A stretch of 64,000 bases of DNA from Eleginops maclovinus (GCF_036324505.1 NC_086350.1:25801257-25865256), one strand, 5' to 3'; shown: positions 37,500 to 49,416, numbered from the stretch's first letter. The notes: generated from the letters alone by a model not told the origin. Numbers and translations are program-made.

Positions 37500-37890
37500 T
37501 CACTCAGCCATCAACATTTTTTAAAATAAAACGTGATCCATCAGACCAGACCACCTTCTTCCATTGACCCCCCATGACCCTGTCACCGGTTCACCGGTCT
37601 TCTTTCCTTGGACTTTTAGTAGGTACTGACCGCTGCAGACCGGGAACCCCCCACAAGAGCTGCAGTTTTGGAGATGCTCTGACCCAGTCGTCTAGCTTTC
37701 GCAATTTGGCCCTTGTCAAAATCGCTCACATCCTTACGCTTGCCCATTTTTCCTGCTTCCAAAACATCAACTTTGAGGAAAAAGTGTTCCCTTGCTGCCT
37801 TACATACCCCCCCACTGACAGGGCCCATTCTAACGAGATTATCACTGTTCTTCACTTCACCTGTCAGTGGTCATAATGTTATGGATGATC
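37500..37890 (-). pseudogene. Tc1-like transposase remnant
   Basis: The minus strand starts near a Tc1-type end (the plus-strand text is CAGTGGTCATAATGTTATGG, with ATCGGTG just after). It then encodes the N-terminal helix-turn-helix ([31 protein letters not shown]). It jumps to a piece of the catalytic domain (KKVVWSDGSRFIL) at 37505-37565. Most of the DDE domain is deleted. Confidence 0.8.
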
Positions 37891-37894
37891 GGTG

Positions 37895-38465
37895 TGATAT
37901 AGTGATGTTATGGACGTAAACAAAAGAGTCCAATGGAGGCGTTTCAGGCAGGTGGGGTAGTGTGTGGGAGTGAAAGTGGTTGACTGGCTTACATGGAGAT
38001 GAGTAGTAGTTTAAATTTGTATCGACATCCATAAAAACTTTTCAACTCGGTCACTTAAATAACTGGGACTAGCTGCATCTGATCCAATCAGTCAACATTA
38101 CATTTTCAAGTGACAGGTCGAGAAGTGTTTTTGACGTGGGTGTTTAGTGTTTGTGTGTTAGAGACAATAACAGCAAATTCAGTTAATGAGAGCTCTTTAT
38201 TTAGGTTTTTTTTAATCATTGCTGAGTATTATTTTAGGTAACACCTTTCTAATGAACATCTGTTCTCCGATTTGTGTGTGTATCCTTAAGTTGTCCGTAT
38301 TTTTTTTTGTTATTGTCGTGTGCAGAGGAGGAAGCTGATGTGTGGGTCAGTGATTCTGTCACACTGAAGTCTTGTAACTGCTGCTAATATTCGGCTTGTT
38401 TATAATGTTTTTATTGTCTTTGGTAATTAACAACAGGTTTATGATCACAAACAGGTAGACGGGCC

Positions 38466-38468
<3 letters not shown>
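37895..38468. other. no gene seen
   Basis: No supported feature. Confidence 0.4.

Positions 38469-38512
<44 letters not shown>
38469..38512 (+). repeat. (GT)n microsatellite
   Basis: Pure GT run. Confidence 0.95.
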
Positions 38513-38516
<4 letters not shown>

Positions 38517-38650
38517 TCTCATTGTCTCTAGTTGTTCTTTTCTGTCTTTAATGAGTCAGAGATTGCTGTTTGTATCATCGGTGTTGTTTCTTCAGCCCAC
38601 ACATTTCTAATGAACAGCTGCTCTATGTCTCAGAGTGCTAGCCAGTGCGC

Positions 38651-38661
38651 ACACACACACA

Positions 38662-38735
<74 letters not shown>
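38651..38735 (+). repeat. (CA)n microsatellite
   Basis: One interruption (AAAC) near its left end. It lies about 140 bp from the GT run on the same strand, so the two could pair as an inverted repeat. Confidence 0.95.
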
Positions 38736-38736
<1 letters not shown>

Positions 38737-38739
38737 TTG

Positions 38740-40700
38740 GCAAGGTGCAAGCTATTTCTCAACACACCGTTGTTTTTTAACCTTATTCCCAATTTAAAAA
38801 TACTAGACATATAGGATTTTAGTGCCAGTCAGGAGTCACCATTCCTGAAGACAAAGATTAAGGACAAGAAGAATTTGTAAAGATTTGCAACTTTTATACA
38901 TTACTTAAATAAGTACTTCCACTTGCTATTTTGACTGCAGGAGTATGCCAAAGTACCCAGATGGTGCACTCTTAACGGTCAAAAGTATTAAACCCTGGAC
39001 ACTGCTCACCCTCAATGATCGACATCTTGGCTAATGGATTAAATTACAATGGCAATAAATTGTGTCAAAGCTTTGACTAGTGACCATGCAAAGACAGAGT
39101 CCCCATTTCTTCATCTAAATGTTGGCATCGGCCAGTGTGTGGCTGCCACAGTAGGGACCTGTGCGAGGCTGGAAATATCCGGCAGCTTGAAAGTGACCAC
39201 AGGAGTCGGTAGCACATTGGCCAATACAGTACCACTGGGCAGATCCTTTCCCAAAATCATGACAACACATCAATTGGGAACTCAGAGCACAGTAACAGCA
39301 AGACTCAGAATCAGAATTCCTTTATTAATCCCGAAGCAGGGAAATGTACAGCTCATACCAGGTCCCAATCAGGCACCTCCTTCTCCATCCCCTGTATCAG
39401 GATAAAAAGGTAACACTTACTGCTTTTTTAACAGTATTTTGAGTATATTCTACATATCAAATATGTTAATCTTTCATGTATTTAGACATACAGTAGCTGT
39501 TAATTTAAATATAGTATAGCACTCTGTTTCTTAGAACATCAACATGTTTTCTAGCGTTGAGCGCCAGATTGGATAAACTAACGCACCCCTTCAAGTACAA
39601 GCCTGAAAAACACCACAATACTAAAAGGACAAATAGATTATTCCAATGCCTTGACCAAACTAACACACTCTTCCACTATCAGCTCCTGCATGCAAGGTTT
39701 AAATACACAACAAGCTTAAGCAATTAATAATTACTTGCAAATGGTCAAATTTTTAATTTAATTCAAAAATGACCTCATCCACAATGCAAGCGATGGACGT
39801 CAGTTTGCAGCCCAATATTTGTGACTTCACAGAATGTACCCTAACTGTGCATGCTCCAATTTGGTTCCACACTCCACTCCGGCTGGTGGCTTTTAGTATG
39901 TGCCTCAAGCTACATTTCCTAATTCAGTTTTGCCTTTGTATTTTTACTGAATGTATTGTTTCCTGCTCAAACTGCAAGACAAAGAGTTATTTTTTATGCT
40001 CAAATGTCAACCCATCTCCGAACGATGCCTGGAAATCATCCAAAACTGACCCTGAATCTGAAAGTGACCTCATTTAATGTGGCGCCGATTTTAAGCGCCG
40101 AAAAACTGGATCTTTCTGGCCCCACTCGGCTGCCCGGCAAGTTCCAAGATCCAATACGAACCAATACGTCACGTGTACTTCGGAGGGGGGAGATTAACCT
40201 GAACAATAACAGTTCATTGTGAGTACAGCGAGTACAAGTTGTAACAGCAGTATCGCTGAGCCAAGTGACTACAACGAGACCATACACACCTTATCAAGTC
40301 AGGTAACACTAACCAGGCTCAGTGTGATGCTGTTTATTTGACCTTACTTCACCATCCGTTCACTGTTATTGATCATTAAAGAGCAGGCAGATGTTCTCCT
40401 GTTGTTTTGTTTTATTGCAGCTATCGAATTGAATCAATACATGGGCTACACAGGTTGCTATCAGATGTAAAATCAAAACGAAAACTACGCTGGTAAAATA
40501 TGCCTGTAGAAAACAGCTTCTGACACAATAGAGTAGTGAAGATAGTCAGAGTAGCCTCGCTTGCTATGCTAACATCACCTGTCTAATGCCAGAGACACTT
40601 TCATTACAGCATTGTGATGCAAAACAGCGTCAATTCAAACTGAAACACATTTACTTATGGGGAGGGGGGTATGCATCAGCTGCTCGTGTGACAGTCAGAC
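38740..40700. other. no gene seen; L2 tail at 39303-39349
   Basis: CAGAATCAGAATTCCTTTAT is the reversed 3' tail of an L2-type LINE. ORF 39049-39405 (118 aa) ends in that tail and shows no known motif. Confidence 0.4.
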
Positions 40701-40714
40701 AGCCCAGCTAACAC

Positions 40715-40995
40715 ACGACCAGACGGCAACGTTGCCTACAAGTCGCCATTTGGACATGGCAACATTACTTTCTGGCAACTTTGTGGCAACATCACCACGA
40801 CGTTGCCTACAGGAAGTTGCCATTAAGTAACCAATTTACATTGCCGCAACGTAGTGGCTTGGTCATTTTGCTAACGTTGCCACTTGGTAGCGTGAGTGAC
40901 GTTGCCACAACGTTGCCTATAGGAAGTTGCCATCAAATAAAATAAATACGTTGCTGCAACACAGTGGTGTGGTCATTTGATGACGTTATCACTTG
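40715..40995. repeat. ACGTTGCC-rich repeat, left part
   Basis: Repeated ACGTTGCC motifs with recurring GGAAGTTGCCAT and GTAGTGG-TTGGTCATTT blocks suggest units of about 60-100 bp. The array resumes at 46564-46690 on the other side of the BEL/Pao insertion. Confidence 0.8.
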
Positions 40996-41000
40996 GTACC

Positions 41001-41582
41001 TATGCTGTCCTCGTGCTGCGTTCTCTAGCTTGCAGAACTAGACAGCTAGCTAACAATTTGTCGTCTAATAAATAAAGTTGATGAACTCAAACGAGGCAAG
41101 AAGTGTTGGTTTTTCTTCCGTTTACTTTGTTCACCAAGCAAGTATTTATACAGGACATTCGTTTTTGTAAAACTGAAAACAAACAGAAACAAAGGGATAC
41201 ATAAATTTCACGAAGATAATATCACAGTACATAGCAGGTAGCATGATACCACGAGAGCTAGCATAGCTAAGTGACATTATCATAGAGCATGTAGAAACTA
41301 ATATTCATCGTATATTCCTAATTATTTACATGGCATTGAATGTACTAACAAATGATAGACACTTACAGACTAATAATGTCCAAAGCTCACGCGTGAAAAG
41401 GTAGCTCTTCGAGGAGGAATTTCGGCAGTAGCTGAATCCGTGTGCTCTTCTAACTGAGGTCAACTCGTCAATGAAAAGGAAACTAAACCTGCGTGACTTT
41501 GTAAATAATACTGTCCACTAGGTGGCAGTATTTCCCCACATATAAAACCCAAAGCTACCAAAAGCTTATGGAGGGCAGAACA
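41001..41582 (-). repeat. BEL/Pao 3' LTR
   Basis: On the element's strand it begins TGTTCTGCCCTCC and ends GGACAGCATA. It is the same length as the other LTR once that one's insertion is removed. Confidence 0.92.
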
Positions 41583-41592
41583 CTCCCCGCTT
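41583..41592 (-). promoter_or_regulatory. polypurine tract
   Basis: On the element's strand AAGCGGGGAG stands directly before the LTR, as expected for the plus-strand DNA priming site. Confidence 0.7.
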
Positions 41593-41676
41593 GGCATAAT
41601 AATATTATGCCACTACAAATGTACTTAAACACAAATCACACTTAGTTCTGTTGGCACACAACAAACATTTCTCTAA

Positions 41677-42547
41677 CTATTCTGAGAGAAGAACAACTAT
41701 TTCTGAGATAGGTCTCAAAAGCACTTTAACAGTCCCTTCTTTTACTATTTTGACCTCCACCTTCCGGATCCTCTTGTCCCTGCTTGGCAGAGTGTTGACA
41801 ACCACTCCCACAGGCCAGTCATTTCTGTGGGCTTGGCTGTCCTTGAGCAGGACGACGTCGCCGGCCTTGACGTTTGGCCTTTCCTCGGTCCACTTTCTGC
41901 GGGCCCTGCAGCGTGGATAGGTAGTCCCTTCTCCATCTCTTCCAAAAGGTGTCTGCAAGGCACTGCACGTGTTTCCATTGTTTACCATGCAGGTCAGCCA
42001 TCTGAAAGCTCCCAGAGGGAGCGGAGACAGTGCTCATCTTCTGGGTAAGCAGCGTCGCTGGGGTGAGGACTGTCGGCATGTCGGGGTCAGAGGACACAGG
42101 CACCAGGGGTCTGGCATTTATGATGGCCATTACCTCAGCCATGAAAGTGCTCAGTACCTCGTGTGTGAGGCGGGTGTGTCCGGTCTGAAGCAGCATGGCA
42201 TCCAGAATGCGCCTGGCGACGCCGATAAGCCTCTCCCATGCACCCCCCATATGTGATGAGTGTGGTGGGTTGAATACCCATGAGCACCCCTTGCTTTGGA
42301 GGTAAGTTGTTATGGTTGTGTCTTCCGTGTTAATGCCCAGCTCTTTACAGAACCGTAGAAGCACGCCCAGCAGCGTGTTGTTTAAGTCTGGGCCGCTGAG
42401 GAGTACATCATTCAAGGAGACGCCTTCACATTCAGCGCTTGTATCAAACACTACTCTTATTTGACCCGGCTTCTTTGGGTGATAAACACCGAATGTGGGG
42501 AGGTACCAGTGTTCTTTACCTGCCTCCAGTGGTGGTGCTTGCTCAGC
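41677..42547 (-). pseudogene. BEL/Pao pol remnant (RT piece joined to integrase)
   Basis: After an in-frame TAA at about 42548 the frame continues with a short RT segment (VFDTSAECEGVSLNDVLLSG). It then passes abruptly, near FCKELGINTEDTTI, into the last part of integrase (VFNPPHSSHMGGAWERL). The RT catalytic box, RNase H and most of integrase are therefore deleted. Near 41920 a frameshift leads into the C-terminal DUF5641-like part (RRKWTEERPNVKAGDVVLL). Non-functional. Confidence 0.85.
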
Positions 42548-45348
42548 TTAGTCGTTGTCTAGCATTTTCTGCATGAACTCTGTGTAGTGGCTTTTCATCT
42601 CAGGCTTTTTCTCTAGTGTTCTTCTGAGTGAGCCAAGACACTTGAATGCTTGTTCCCGGTTGCTTGGGAGAGGTTGCCGTGGCGACCGGAATGGCAGCGG
42701 TGCTACCCAGCTGTGGGCGTCGTCCTGGTAGACCTCTCTGTCCATGATGGTCAGGAACACTTTGTCATCCATTGACAGAGCCGGTTTGTTGTCGTCTCTG
42801 GAGCTCTCGAACACTGAGAGGCTGAGGCTGTCTGTGCTCGCTGCCCAGCCTGCCTCTTCATCACAGGGGAGTGAGCGAGGGTTGTGTCGCTGCGGTGTGT
42901 TGCTGTAGATTTCCTCCACCTGGATGTTATTTGGACAGGGATGGAGGAAAGATGTTCTGCCATTTTGTAGCACGTTGGCTTTGTACACGTTGACTTCAGC
43001 TGGTTTGTGGACCGACCCCAGGCAGACGTCACCCACGATGACCCAGCCCAGGTCGAGCCGTTGTGCATACGGAGCGTTGTGTGGCCCGTTGACTTGCTCA
43101 CGCACCTTATGCACTCTGAGGATGTCTCTTCCCAGGAGCAGGAGGATGGGTGCGTTTGGGTCTACATCTAGAATCCTTTGCGCCACTCGCTGCAGGTGGG
43201 GGTGGTGTTTTGCAATATCTGGAGATGGAATTTCAGATCTGTCATCCGGCACCATGTCACATTCGATGAGCGTGGGGAGGGGGAGTTGTAGTTTCCCATC
43301 CATCGACTCAAGCGTGAAGTTGTTGACTCGTCTGCCGGAGGTCTCTGTTGTCCCCGCGCAGGTCTTCAGTGTGTATGGGGCTGGACTGGCTTTGAGACCG
43401 AAGAGATTGAAGAACACTGTCTTTGCGAGTGACTTGTTACTCTGTTCGTCCAGCACTGCATACATCTTCACAGCTTTCTCTTTTCTCCCAGCAGGATAGG
43501 CTTTAACCAGGCAGATCTTGGCACATGAGCGTGGGCTGTCAGCGTTGCCGCAAATCTCTGTGCACTTGGAAGTGACTGTGGGCGTGTCCTCATCCGGCTC
43601 CCTGCTTTCCTCCTTCTCCGTGACGGCACTGTCGTTGAAGACAGGAGGGCCTGGGTGTAGAGCCGCGATGTGTCGCTCACTGTTGCACTCGGCAGATTTG
43701 ATTGGCACTCTGCAGTCTTTTGCCATGTGCTGAGTTGACCCACAGCATTTGAAGCAGATGCGGTTTTCTTTGAGGTAAGCCTTACGTTCTTCAATAGCCT
43801 TAGATCTGAATGTCCTACATCTTTTGAGTGGGTGTGGTTTCCTGTGTATAGGGCACTCGCGGTCTGGGTCGCCTATTCTCTTCTCCACAGAGCTGGTGTC
43901 GCCGTAGCTGGGTTTGGGTGTGACCTGTCTTGTGCACACTTACTGGGGTTTTGTAGCTGTGTTTCACTGACCTCTCTCCTTTCGGTGGCATGTTGCTGTT
44001 GGAGGTGGAGAAGGCGAAGCTTAGGTCATTACGCACTTTAGCCTGTCGTCTGACAAACTGTGAGAAGATGGAGAATGGAGGGAAGGCCACACCGTTTTCC
44101 TCTTTGTATCTGGATCCGATCGATATCCATCTCTCTTGTAGGCTGTAGGATAGCTTCTCTACGATTGGGTTCACCCCGCGGGCTGTATCAAAAAGGCGAG
44201 GCCTGGTAGGTATCCTTCTTCCTTGGCACACTCCAGTTCCAGGAGGATATCACCGAGTTCTCTGAGTTTGGCGTTGTCTTTATTTGTCAGCTTTGGGAAA
44301 TCTTCAATCTTTTTAAGCAGTGCGTGCTCTACAGCCTCTGGTGCCCCATAGCATTCCTCCACACGTTGCCACACCATGCGGAGGCCTGCAGCGGGATCGA
44401 AGACGTGCACTGAGCGTAATCTCTGCGCCTGTTCTGCTGAGTCTGCGCCAAGCCACTTCACCAGCAGATCCAGTTCTTCCCTGGGTGTCAGGTTTAGGTC
44501 CTGAGTGGCGCTGAGGAAGGAGGCTTTCCATGACCAGAAATGTTCAGGGCGGTCATCGAACTGTAGCAGGCCTGAGCTCACCATTTCTCGTCGCATGAGG
44601 TACTTAGCAAGGTCTTGTGCTGGCTGCGGCTCGGAGGAGGGCCCCCTGTGCAGGCTGGGGTACGGCTGAGGTATGGGGAGGAATCCCTTGTGTGGAGGTG
44701 GTTGTGGCGGCATCATTGGAGACTTATATGGGGAAGGTTGTTCTTGTTTCATCTTGCTGGTGAGTGGCGTGGGGCTATGATGAGCAGCTGGCTCAGCTGC
44801 ATGTGCGACTGGTCTGTAGGAGTGCAGTGGAGCATGTGTTGGCGGTGCTGGTTGTCTGCCAAACATATCTGAGTGCTGCTGAACGTAGTTACCTGCACGT
44901 TCTAAAGCGTTTAAAGGTTTTCCCGGGACGTATGGCTCATGTTTCTCCCCGCTTTCAACCTCCTCTTCCTCATAGGCTGCAGCTTCTGCCTCAGCGGCGG
45001 CGGCCATCTTTTGAGTGGTGAGAACGTGGAGACTGGCTTCGAGCTCGGCTTTGTTTCTCAATGCGCTGGCTTCAACCTCAGCTTTCTGCCTAATCATGGC
45101 TGCTTCTTTCTCTGCAAAGGTTAGCTGGGCCAGTGCAGCTTTTGACTTTGCGCGTGCTTTGATAGCTGCTGACGATGCGGAGGATACGTTGGACCTCTTA
45201 GACGCATGTGACCGGCAGTCGGGTGTTCGGAATGGTTCTTGATTTTGGGTTGCCTCATGGCCGTTTTCTAGTAGCTCCAGAGCGGCAGCATCGTGGTCTT
45301 CTAAGGCTACCTTCTGTACTTGAACTCGCCGCGCTGTAGTCTTTTTAC
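42548..45348 (-). pseudogene. BEL/Pao gag-protease region, frameshifted
   Basis: Coding begins at the LTR edge without a visible leader, primer-binding site or start codon. It runs through Ala/Glu-rich coiled-coil-like sequence (KAEVEASALRNKAELEA), then a gag domain (REMVSSGLLQFDDRPEHF). Two frameshifts occur, near 44200 and 43935. The CCHC knuckle is CFKC-CGSTQ-H-MAKD-C. The aspartic protease has AVLDEQSNKSLA as the probable active-site strand. It ends at a TAA inside pol. The missing leader suggests a deletion fused the LTR to gag. Confidence 0.85.
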
Positions 45349-45802
45349 TATGCTGTCCTCGTGCTGCGTTCTCTAGCTTGCAGAACTAGACAGCTAGCTA
45401 ACAATTTGTCGTCTAATAAATAAAGTTGATGAACTCAAACGAGGCAAGAAGTGTTGGTTTTTCTTCCGTTTACTTTGTTCACCAAGCAAGTATTTATACA
45501 GGACATTCGTTTTTGTAAAACTGAAAACAAACAGAAACAAAGGGATACATAAATTTCACGAAGATAATATCACAGTACATAGCAGGTAGCATGATACCAC
45601 GAGAGCTAGCATAGCTAAGTGACATTATCATAGAGCATGTAGAAACTAATATTCATCGTATATTCCTAATTATTTACATGGCATTGAATGTACTAACAAA
45701 TGATAGACACTTACAGACTAATAATGTCCAAAGCTCACGCGTGAAAAGGTAGCTCTTCGAGGAGGAATTTCGGCAGTGGCTGAATCCGTGTGCTCTTCTA
45801 AC

Positions 45803-46424
45803 TACGACGGAGTATTAGGGCCACATATGAAGAAAAAAAATATTTTTGCCGTGACGAGATTAAAGTCGACACGGCGACTTTAAAGTCAACATGTCGACAT
45901 TAAACTCGAAATGTCGAGAATAAAGTTGAAATATTATGTCGAGTTTAATCTCGACATGTCGAGAATAATCTCGATTTTATGTCAATTGACACTGAAAACT
46001 ATTCAGAGAGAAAGCAACCGCTCCACAGGTGCAGTTTGAGTCACGCATGGTTCTTACACTAATCACCACACTGTGGTTCTGCGCTAAAACAGCGAGGATC
46101 TCTTTATTGTTAAATCCAATTCGGAAGTATAATTTGACCAAATGATCTACACAAGCCATTTCGGATTCAGTGCAGGACCTGTGGGAGCGGTTGCTATGTC
46201 TCCCAACTAATTTCAATTTTATTCTCGACATTTCGAGTTTAATCTCGACACGTCGAGATTAAACTCGACATGACATTTCAACTTTATTCTCGACATTTCG
46301 AGTTTAATGTCGACATGTTGACTTTAAAGTCGCCGTGTTGACTTTAAAGTCAACATGTCGACTTTAATCTCGACACGGCAAAAATATTTTTTTTCTTCAT
46401 ATGTGGCCCTAATACTCCGTCGTA
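45803..46424. mobile_element. IS3EU-like MITE, 622 bp
   Basis: Perfect ends TACGACGGAGTATTAGGGCC and their inverse extend, with small gaps, to arms of about 175 bp. The arms are built of CTCGA/TCGAG and GACTTTAAAGTC motifs, and the right arm has one extra unit of about 24 bp. A 6-bp target duplication TCTAAC lies at 45797-45802 and 46425-46430; the uninterrupted LTR has TCTAAC once. Termini TAY...RTA with 6-bp duplications are, as I recall, the described signature of IS3EU elements. Confidence 0.88.
45977..46231 (-). pseudogene. IS3EU-like transposase N-terminal remnant
   Basis: The minus strand reads MACVDHLVKLYFRIGFNNKE, then ILAVLAQNHSVVISVRTMRD. It resembles the helix-turn-helix start of fish IS3EU integrase-like proteins (LVK-YF--G--NKEI--LA style). 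It ends at once, with no catalytic domain, so the MITE probably arose by internal deletion of a full element. Confidence 0.6.
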
Positions 46425-46563
46425 TCTAACTGAGGTCAACTCGTCAATGAAAAGGAAACTAAACCTGCGTGACTTTGTAAATAATACTGTCCACTAGGTG
46501 GCAGTATTTCCCCACATATAAAACCCAAAGCTACCAAAAGCTTATGGAGGGCAGAACAGTACC

Positions 46564-46690
46564 GTACCGGGAGTAACATTGCCGCAACGTAGTGGTGTGG
46601 TAATTTGCTGACGTTGCCACTTGGTAACGCAAGTAATGTTGAGGCGACGTAGTGGTGTGGTCATTTACTTACCGTGACGTCAAACTTCAG
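46564..46690. repeat. ACGTTGCC-rich repeat, right part
   Basis: Continues the unit interrupted by the BEL/Pao element: CGTAGTGGTGTGGTAATTTG, GACGTTGCCACTTGGTAACG. Confidence 0.8.
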
Positions 46691-46699
46691 AATAGGCTC

Positions 46700-47369
46700 A
46701 ATGAAAATTCAATGCAGACACTGTTAATTGTGAAATTTCCCAAATAGATGGAGTTTAAAATGATTATTTTGTTAATATAGAATTGGAAAGTAAAAATAGT
46801 AAAATTGCTGGAGGGTCATAGGAGAAAAGACAAAAACAATACATAGTATAATTATTTATGTTCACAGTACACTGTAAAAACTGGGATTGTGGTCAATTAA
46901 TATTAAATAAATTATACAAAGTAAATTATACACAATGGTTTGTGTAGTTTGGAATCACATTAAGCTAAATTCAAAACATTTTGAACGATTTATTAATTGC
47001 ATTTTACTTAGTTTTGTTTGAATAAAATCAGCTGAGGATTACTGGGGTAGAAATTAGTGGTATATTTTTAGTAGCGTAAAAAATGCAAAATATTGATAAA
47101 TTCTACTCATTTGGAGGTCAGTTCTACTGCCTTACACTTCCACCCCAGGCATTTTGCACGGGCAGTTCATCATCTGCGTCTGCCACACTTCACTTCGTGA
47201 CTGCCAAGTTACCAAAGGTAAGACCTGCTTATTGTTGTTTATTAACGCACATTTTTAAAATCACGTTGCTGTTGCAGTTGAACATCGTTTTGCGTTATTC
47301 TAATTTACCAAACATTCCAACTTTACTGGCTAAACCAACTTTTCAAATTTAGCTAACGTTAGCATTAGT
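46700..47369 (+). other. possible exon in composite transposon; mostly non-coding
   Basis: A plus-strand ORF at 47083 reads FYSFGGQFYCLTLPPQ and meets a donor-like CAAAG|GTAAGAC near 47218. Coding is unproven. Confidence 0.3.
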
Positions 47370-47383
47370 GATTCAGTCAGTCT

Positions 47384-48228
47384 CCATCCATCCATCCATC
47401 TTCTCCCGCTTTTCCGTCAGGGTCGCGGAGGTAACAGCTCCAGCAGAGAGCCCCAAACTTTCCTTTCCCTGGCCACATCAACCAGCTCTGACTGGGGGAT
47501 TCCAAGGCGCTCCCAGGCCAGCGAAGAGATATAATCCCTCCACCTGGTCCTAGGTCTACCCCTCGGTCTCTTCCCAGCTGGACGTGCCTGGAACACCTCC
47601 CTAGGGAGGCGCCCAGGTGGCATCCTCACTAGGTGCCCGAACCACCTCAACTGGCTCCTTTCAACGCGAAGGAGCAGCGGTTCTACTCCGAGTCCCTCCC
47701 GGATGACTGAACTTCTCACCTTATCCCTAAGGGAGATTCCAGCCACCCTGCGGAGAAATCCCTTTTCGGCCGCTTGTATCCGCGATCTCGTTCTTTCGGT
47801 CATGACCCATCCTTCATGACCATAGGTGAGGGTAGGAACGAAGATGGCCCGGTAGACAGAGAGCTTTGCCTTCTGGCTCAGCTCTCTTTTCGTCACAACG
47901 GTGCGGTAGAGCGACTGCAGTACCGCTCCCACTGCTACGATTCTCCGGCCCATCTCACGCTCCATTGTTTCCTCACTCGAGAACAAGACCCCGAGATACT
48001 TGAACTCCTTCACTTGGGGTAAGGCTTCATTCCCTACCTGGAGTGGACAGTCCATCGGTTTCCTGCTGAGAACCATGGCCTCAGATTTGGAGGTGCTGAT
48101 CCTCATCCCAGCCGCTTCACACTCGGCCGCCAACCGATCCAGTGAGTGCTGAAAGGTCACAGACCGATGAAGCCATTAGGACCACATCATCTGCAAAAAG
48201 CAGTGCAGTTGCAGTTCGGTGGACTAAG
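47384..48228 (-). mobile_element. Rex3-like LINE, 5'-truncated with 5' inversion
   Basis: Direct repeats GATTCAGTCAGTCT (47370-47383 and 48229-48242) flank it. The 3' end (left) is a short (GATG)n tail on the minus strand, a Rex3 trait. Coding covers the region after the FADD box: LAAECEAAGMRISTSKSEAM, then VPTLTYGHEGWVMTERT, then PAGKRPRGRPRTRW. At about 48207-48228 the sequence GCAGTTCGGTGGACTAAG is the inverse of the adjoining LINE sequence in the 4.7-kb copy (AATCCTTAGCCCGCCAAACT), so the 5' tip is inverted. Confidence 0.9.
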
Positions 48229-48242
48229 GATTCAGTCAGTCT

Positions 48243-49416
48243 GTGTTGTTCAAATTTAGCTAACGTTAGCACATCAAAATCAGTCACATTGACCCGAAGA
48301 CACAGTTATAGTGAGTTATATACACTGTTGGAAAGAGGGGATTCCTAACTTTCTAATGATATCAGCATTGTTTTTGTACTCCAAATATTCGGCAAAATAT
48401 GTCACATTATATAATGACTGTCACCGAGTGATCATTTTGAGAAAAAGGCCAACAAAGCGGAGCTGCGGAAGAGCCCAGTGCGAGTAACGGGTGCCTGTCA
48501 TCTTACATATTCTGAAAGCCAAGACTTTGTTTATTTCAAATGAAACAAAACCCCAGAACCGGAAATCGAGTTTTTTACGCAAATCCATGTTTATTCGAAA
48601 TGAGCTGTTGCGACTTCCAACTGATTTTGATAGAGCAGGTCACATATCTTGGCGGGCATGCATAAAAGGAGCTTTAACTCGTGTTTATGAGGCAACTTAG
48701 TAATTGAAACTATGTACTTAAACAAGATCCTAAACCTCTTCTGCCCACACCTCTGTACCTATACATTGATTTTCTCTTATTGTTCTCTTGTGGTTAAAGA
48801 CCAATCGACATGTGTGGCCTTACATCTGATACATGGATGTCTCCAAACTATGTAGTTGTAAGCCTACTGCAGTTTTAATGTTTGATTTTAAAGTTATGTG
48901 TTTGTTAAATGTGTCTTCATCCAATGGAATTAAAGCTAATATGAATTTCGTTTCAGGTGCAGGCAAAGAATCTTGAAAACCACCTGGCCCAATGTTGTCT
49001 AGGACCTTTCAGTTTTGATTTAAGATGAAATTACATATTCCCATCTTGTTTACCTGCACAAAACCTAGGTCTAGTCCTACACTGTTTCACACACTGTATG
49101 TATAATGAACTGTACTGTTTAAAAGCTTAATCAACACAATTACATTCATTGCCTATACATTTTTTTTTGCATCATAGATCATTCCATCCAGTCCCTGTTG
49201 ATCCCATTCTTGTCAGGTATGTATTCATTGCCAGCCTTAAAAAAGCCAATTTTGAACAAAGATTCACGATGCAATGTTTAACAAAACCATTGCAGACATT
49301 CTTTGGTCTGAAGACTGCTATAAGACCTAGTTTATGGTTAGATAGTATTGAAACCTCAATGACACGTGAAAATGTGAAACATTTGGCTAGAATGTTGTGG
49401 TGGAAACTTCTGAAGC
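48243..49416. other. no firm gene; possible exons of a composite transposon
   Basis: TTTCAG|GTGCAGGCA near 48957 and CATAG|ATCATTCCATC near 49177 look like acceptors, and GTCAG|GTATGT near 49216 like a donor. None is strong enough alone. Confidence 0.3.

Larger units (their letters stand above)
41001..46558 (-). mobile_element. BEL/Pao LTR retrotransposon, young but defective
   Basis: Two direct LTRs of 582 bp (41001-41582; 45349-46558 after removing a 628-bp insertion) are flanked by GTACC at 40996-41000 and 46559-46563. I see a single base difference between the LTRs, so insertion was recent. Coding is on the minus strand: gag-like region, CCHC knuckle, aspartic protease (DUF1758-like), then parts of RT and integrase. 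A polypurine tract lies next to the 3' LTR. Large internal deletions and frameshifts make it non-autonomous. Confidence 0.93.
45349..46558 (-). repeat. BEL/Pao 5' LTR, split by a MITE
   Basis: Total 1210 bp; removing 45803-46424 and one TCTAAC copy leaves 582 bp. It matches the other LTR at all positions I compared except one (GTGGC versus GTAGC near 45777). Confidence 0.92.

Noticed and set aside
39049..39405. 118-aa ORF
   Set aside because: It ends in a reversed L2 tail and has no motif, splice site or homology I can see.
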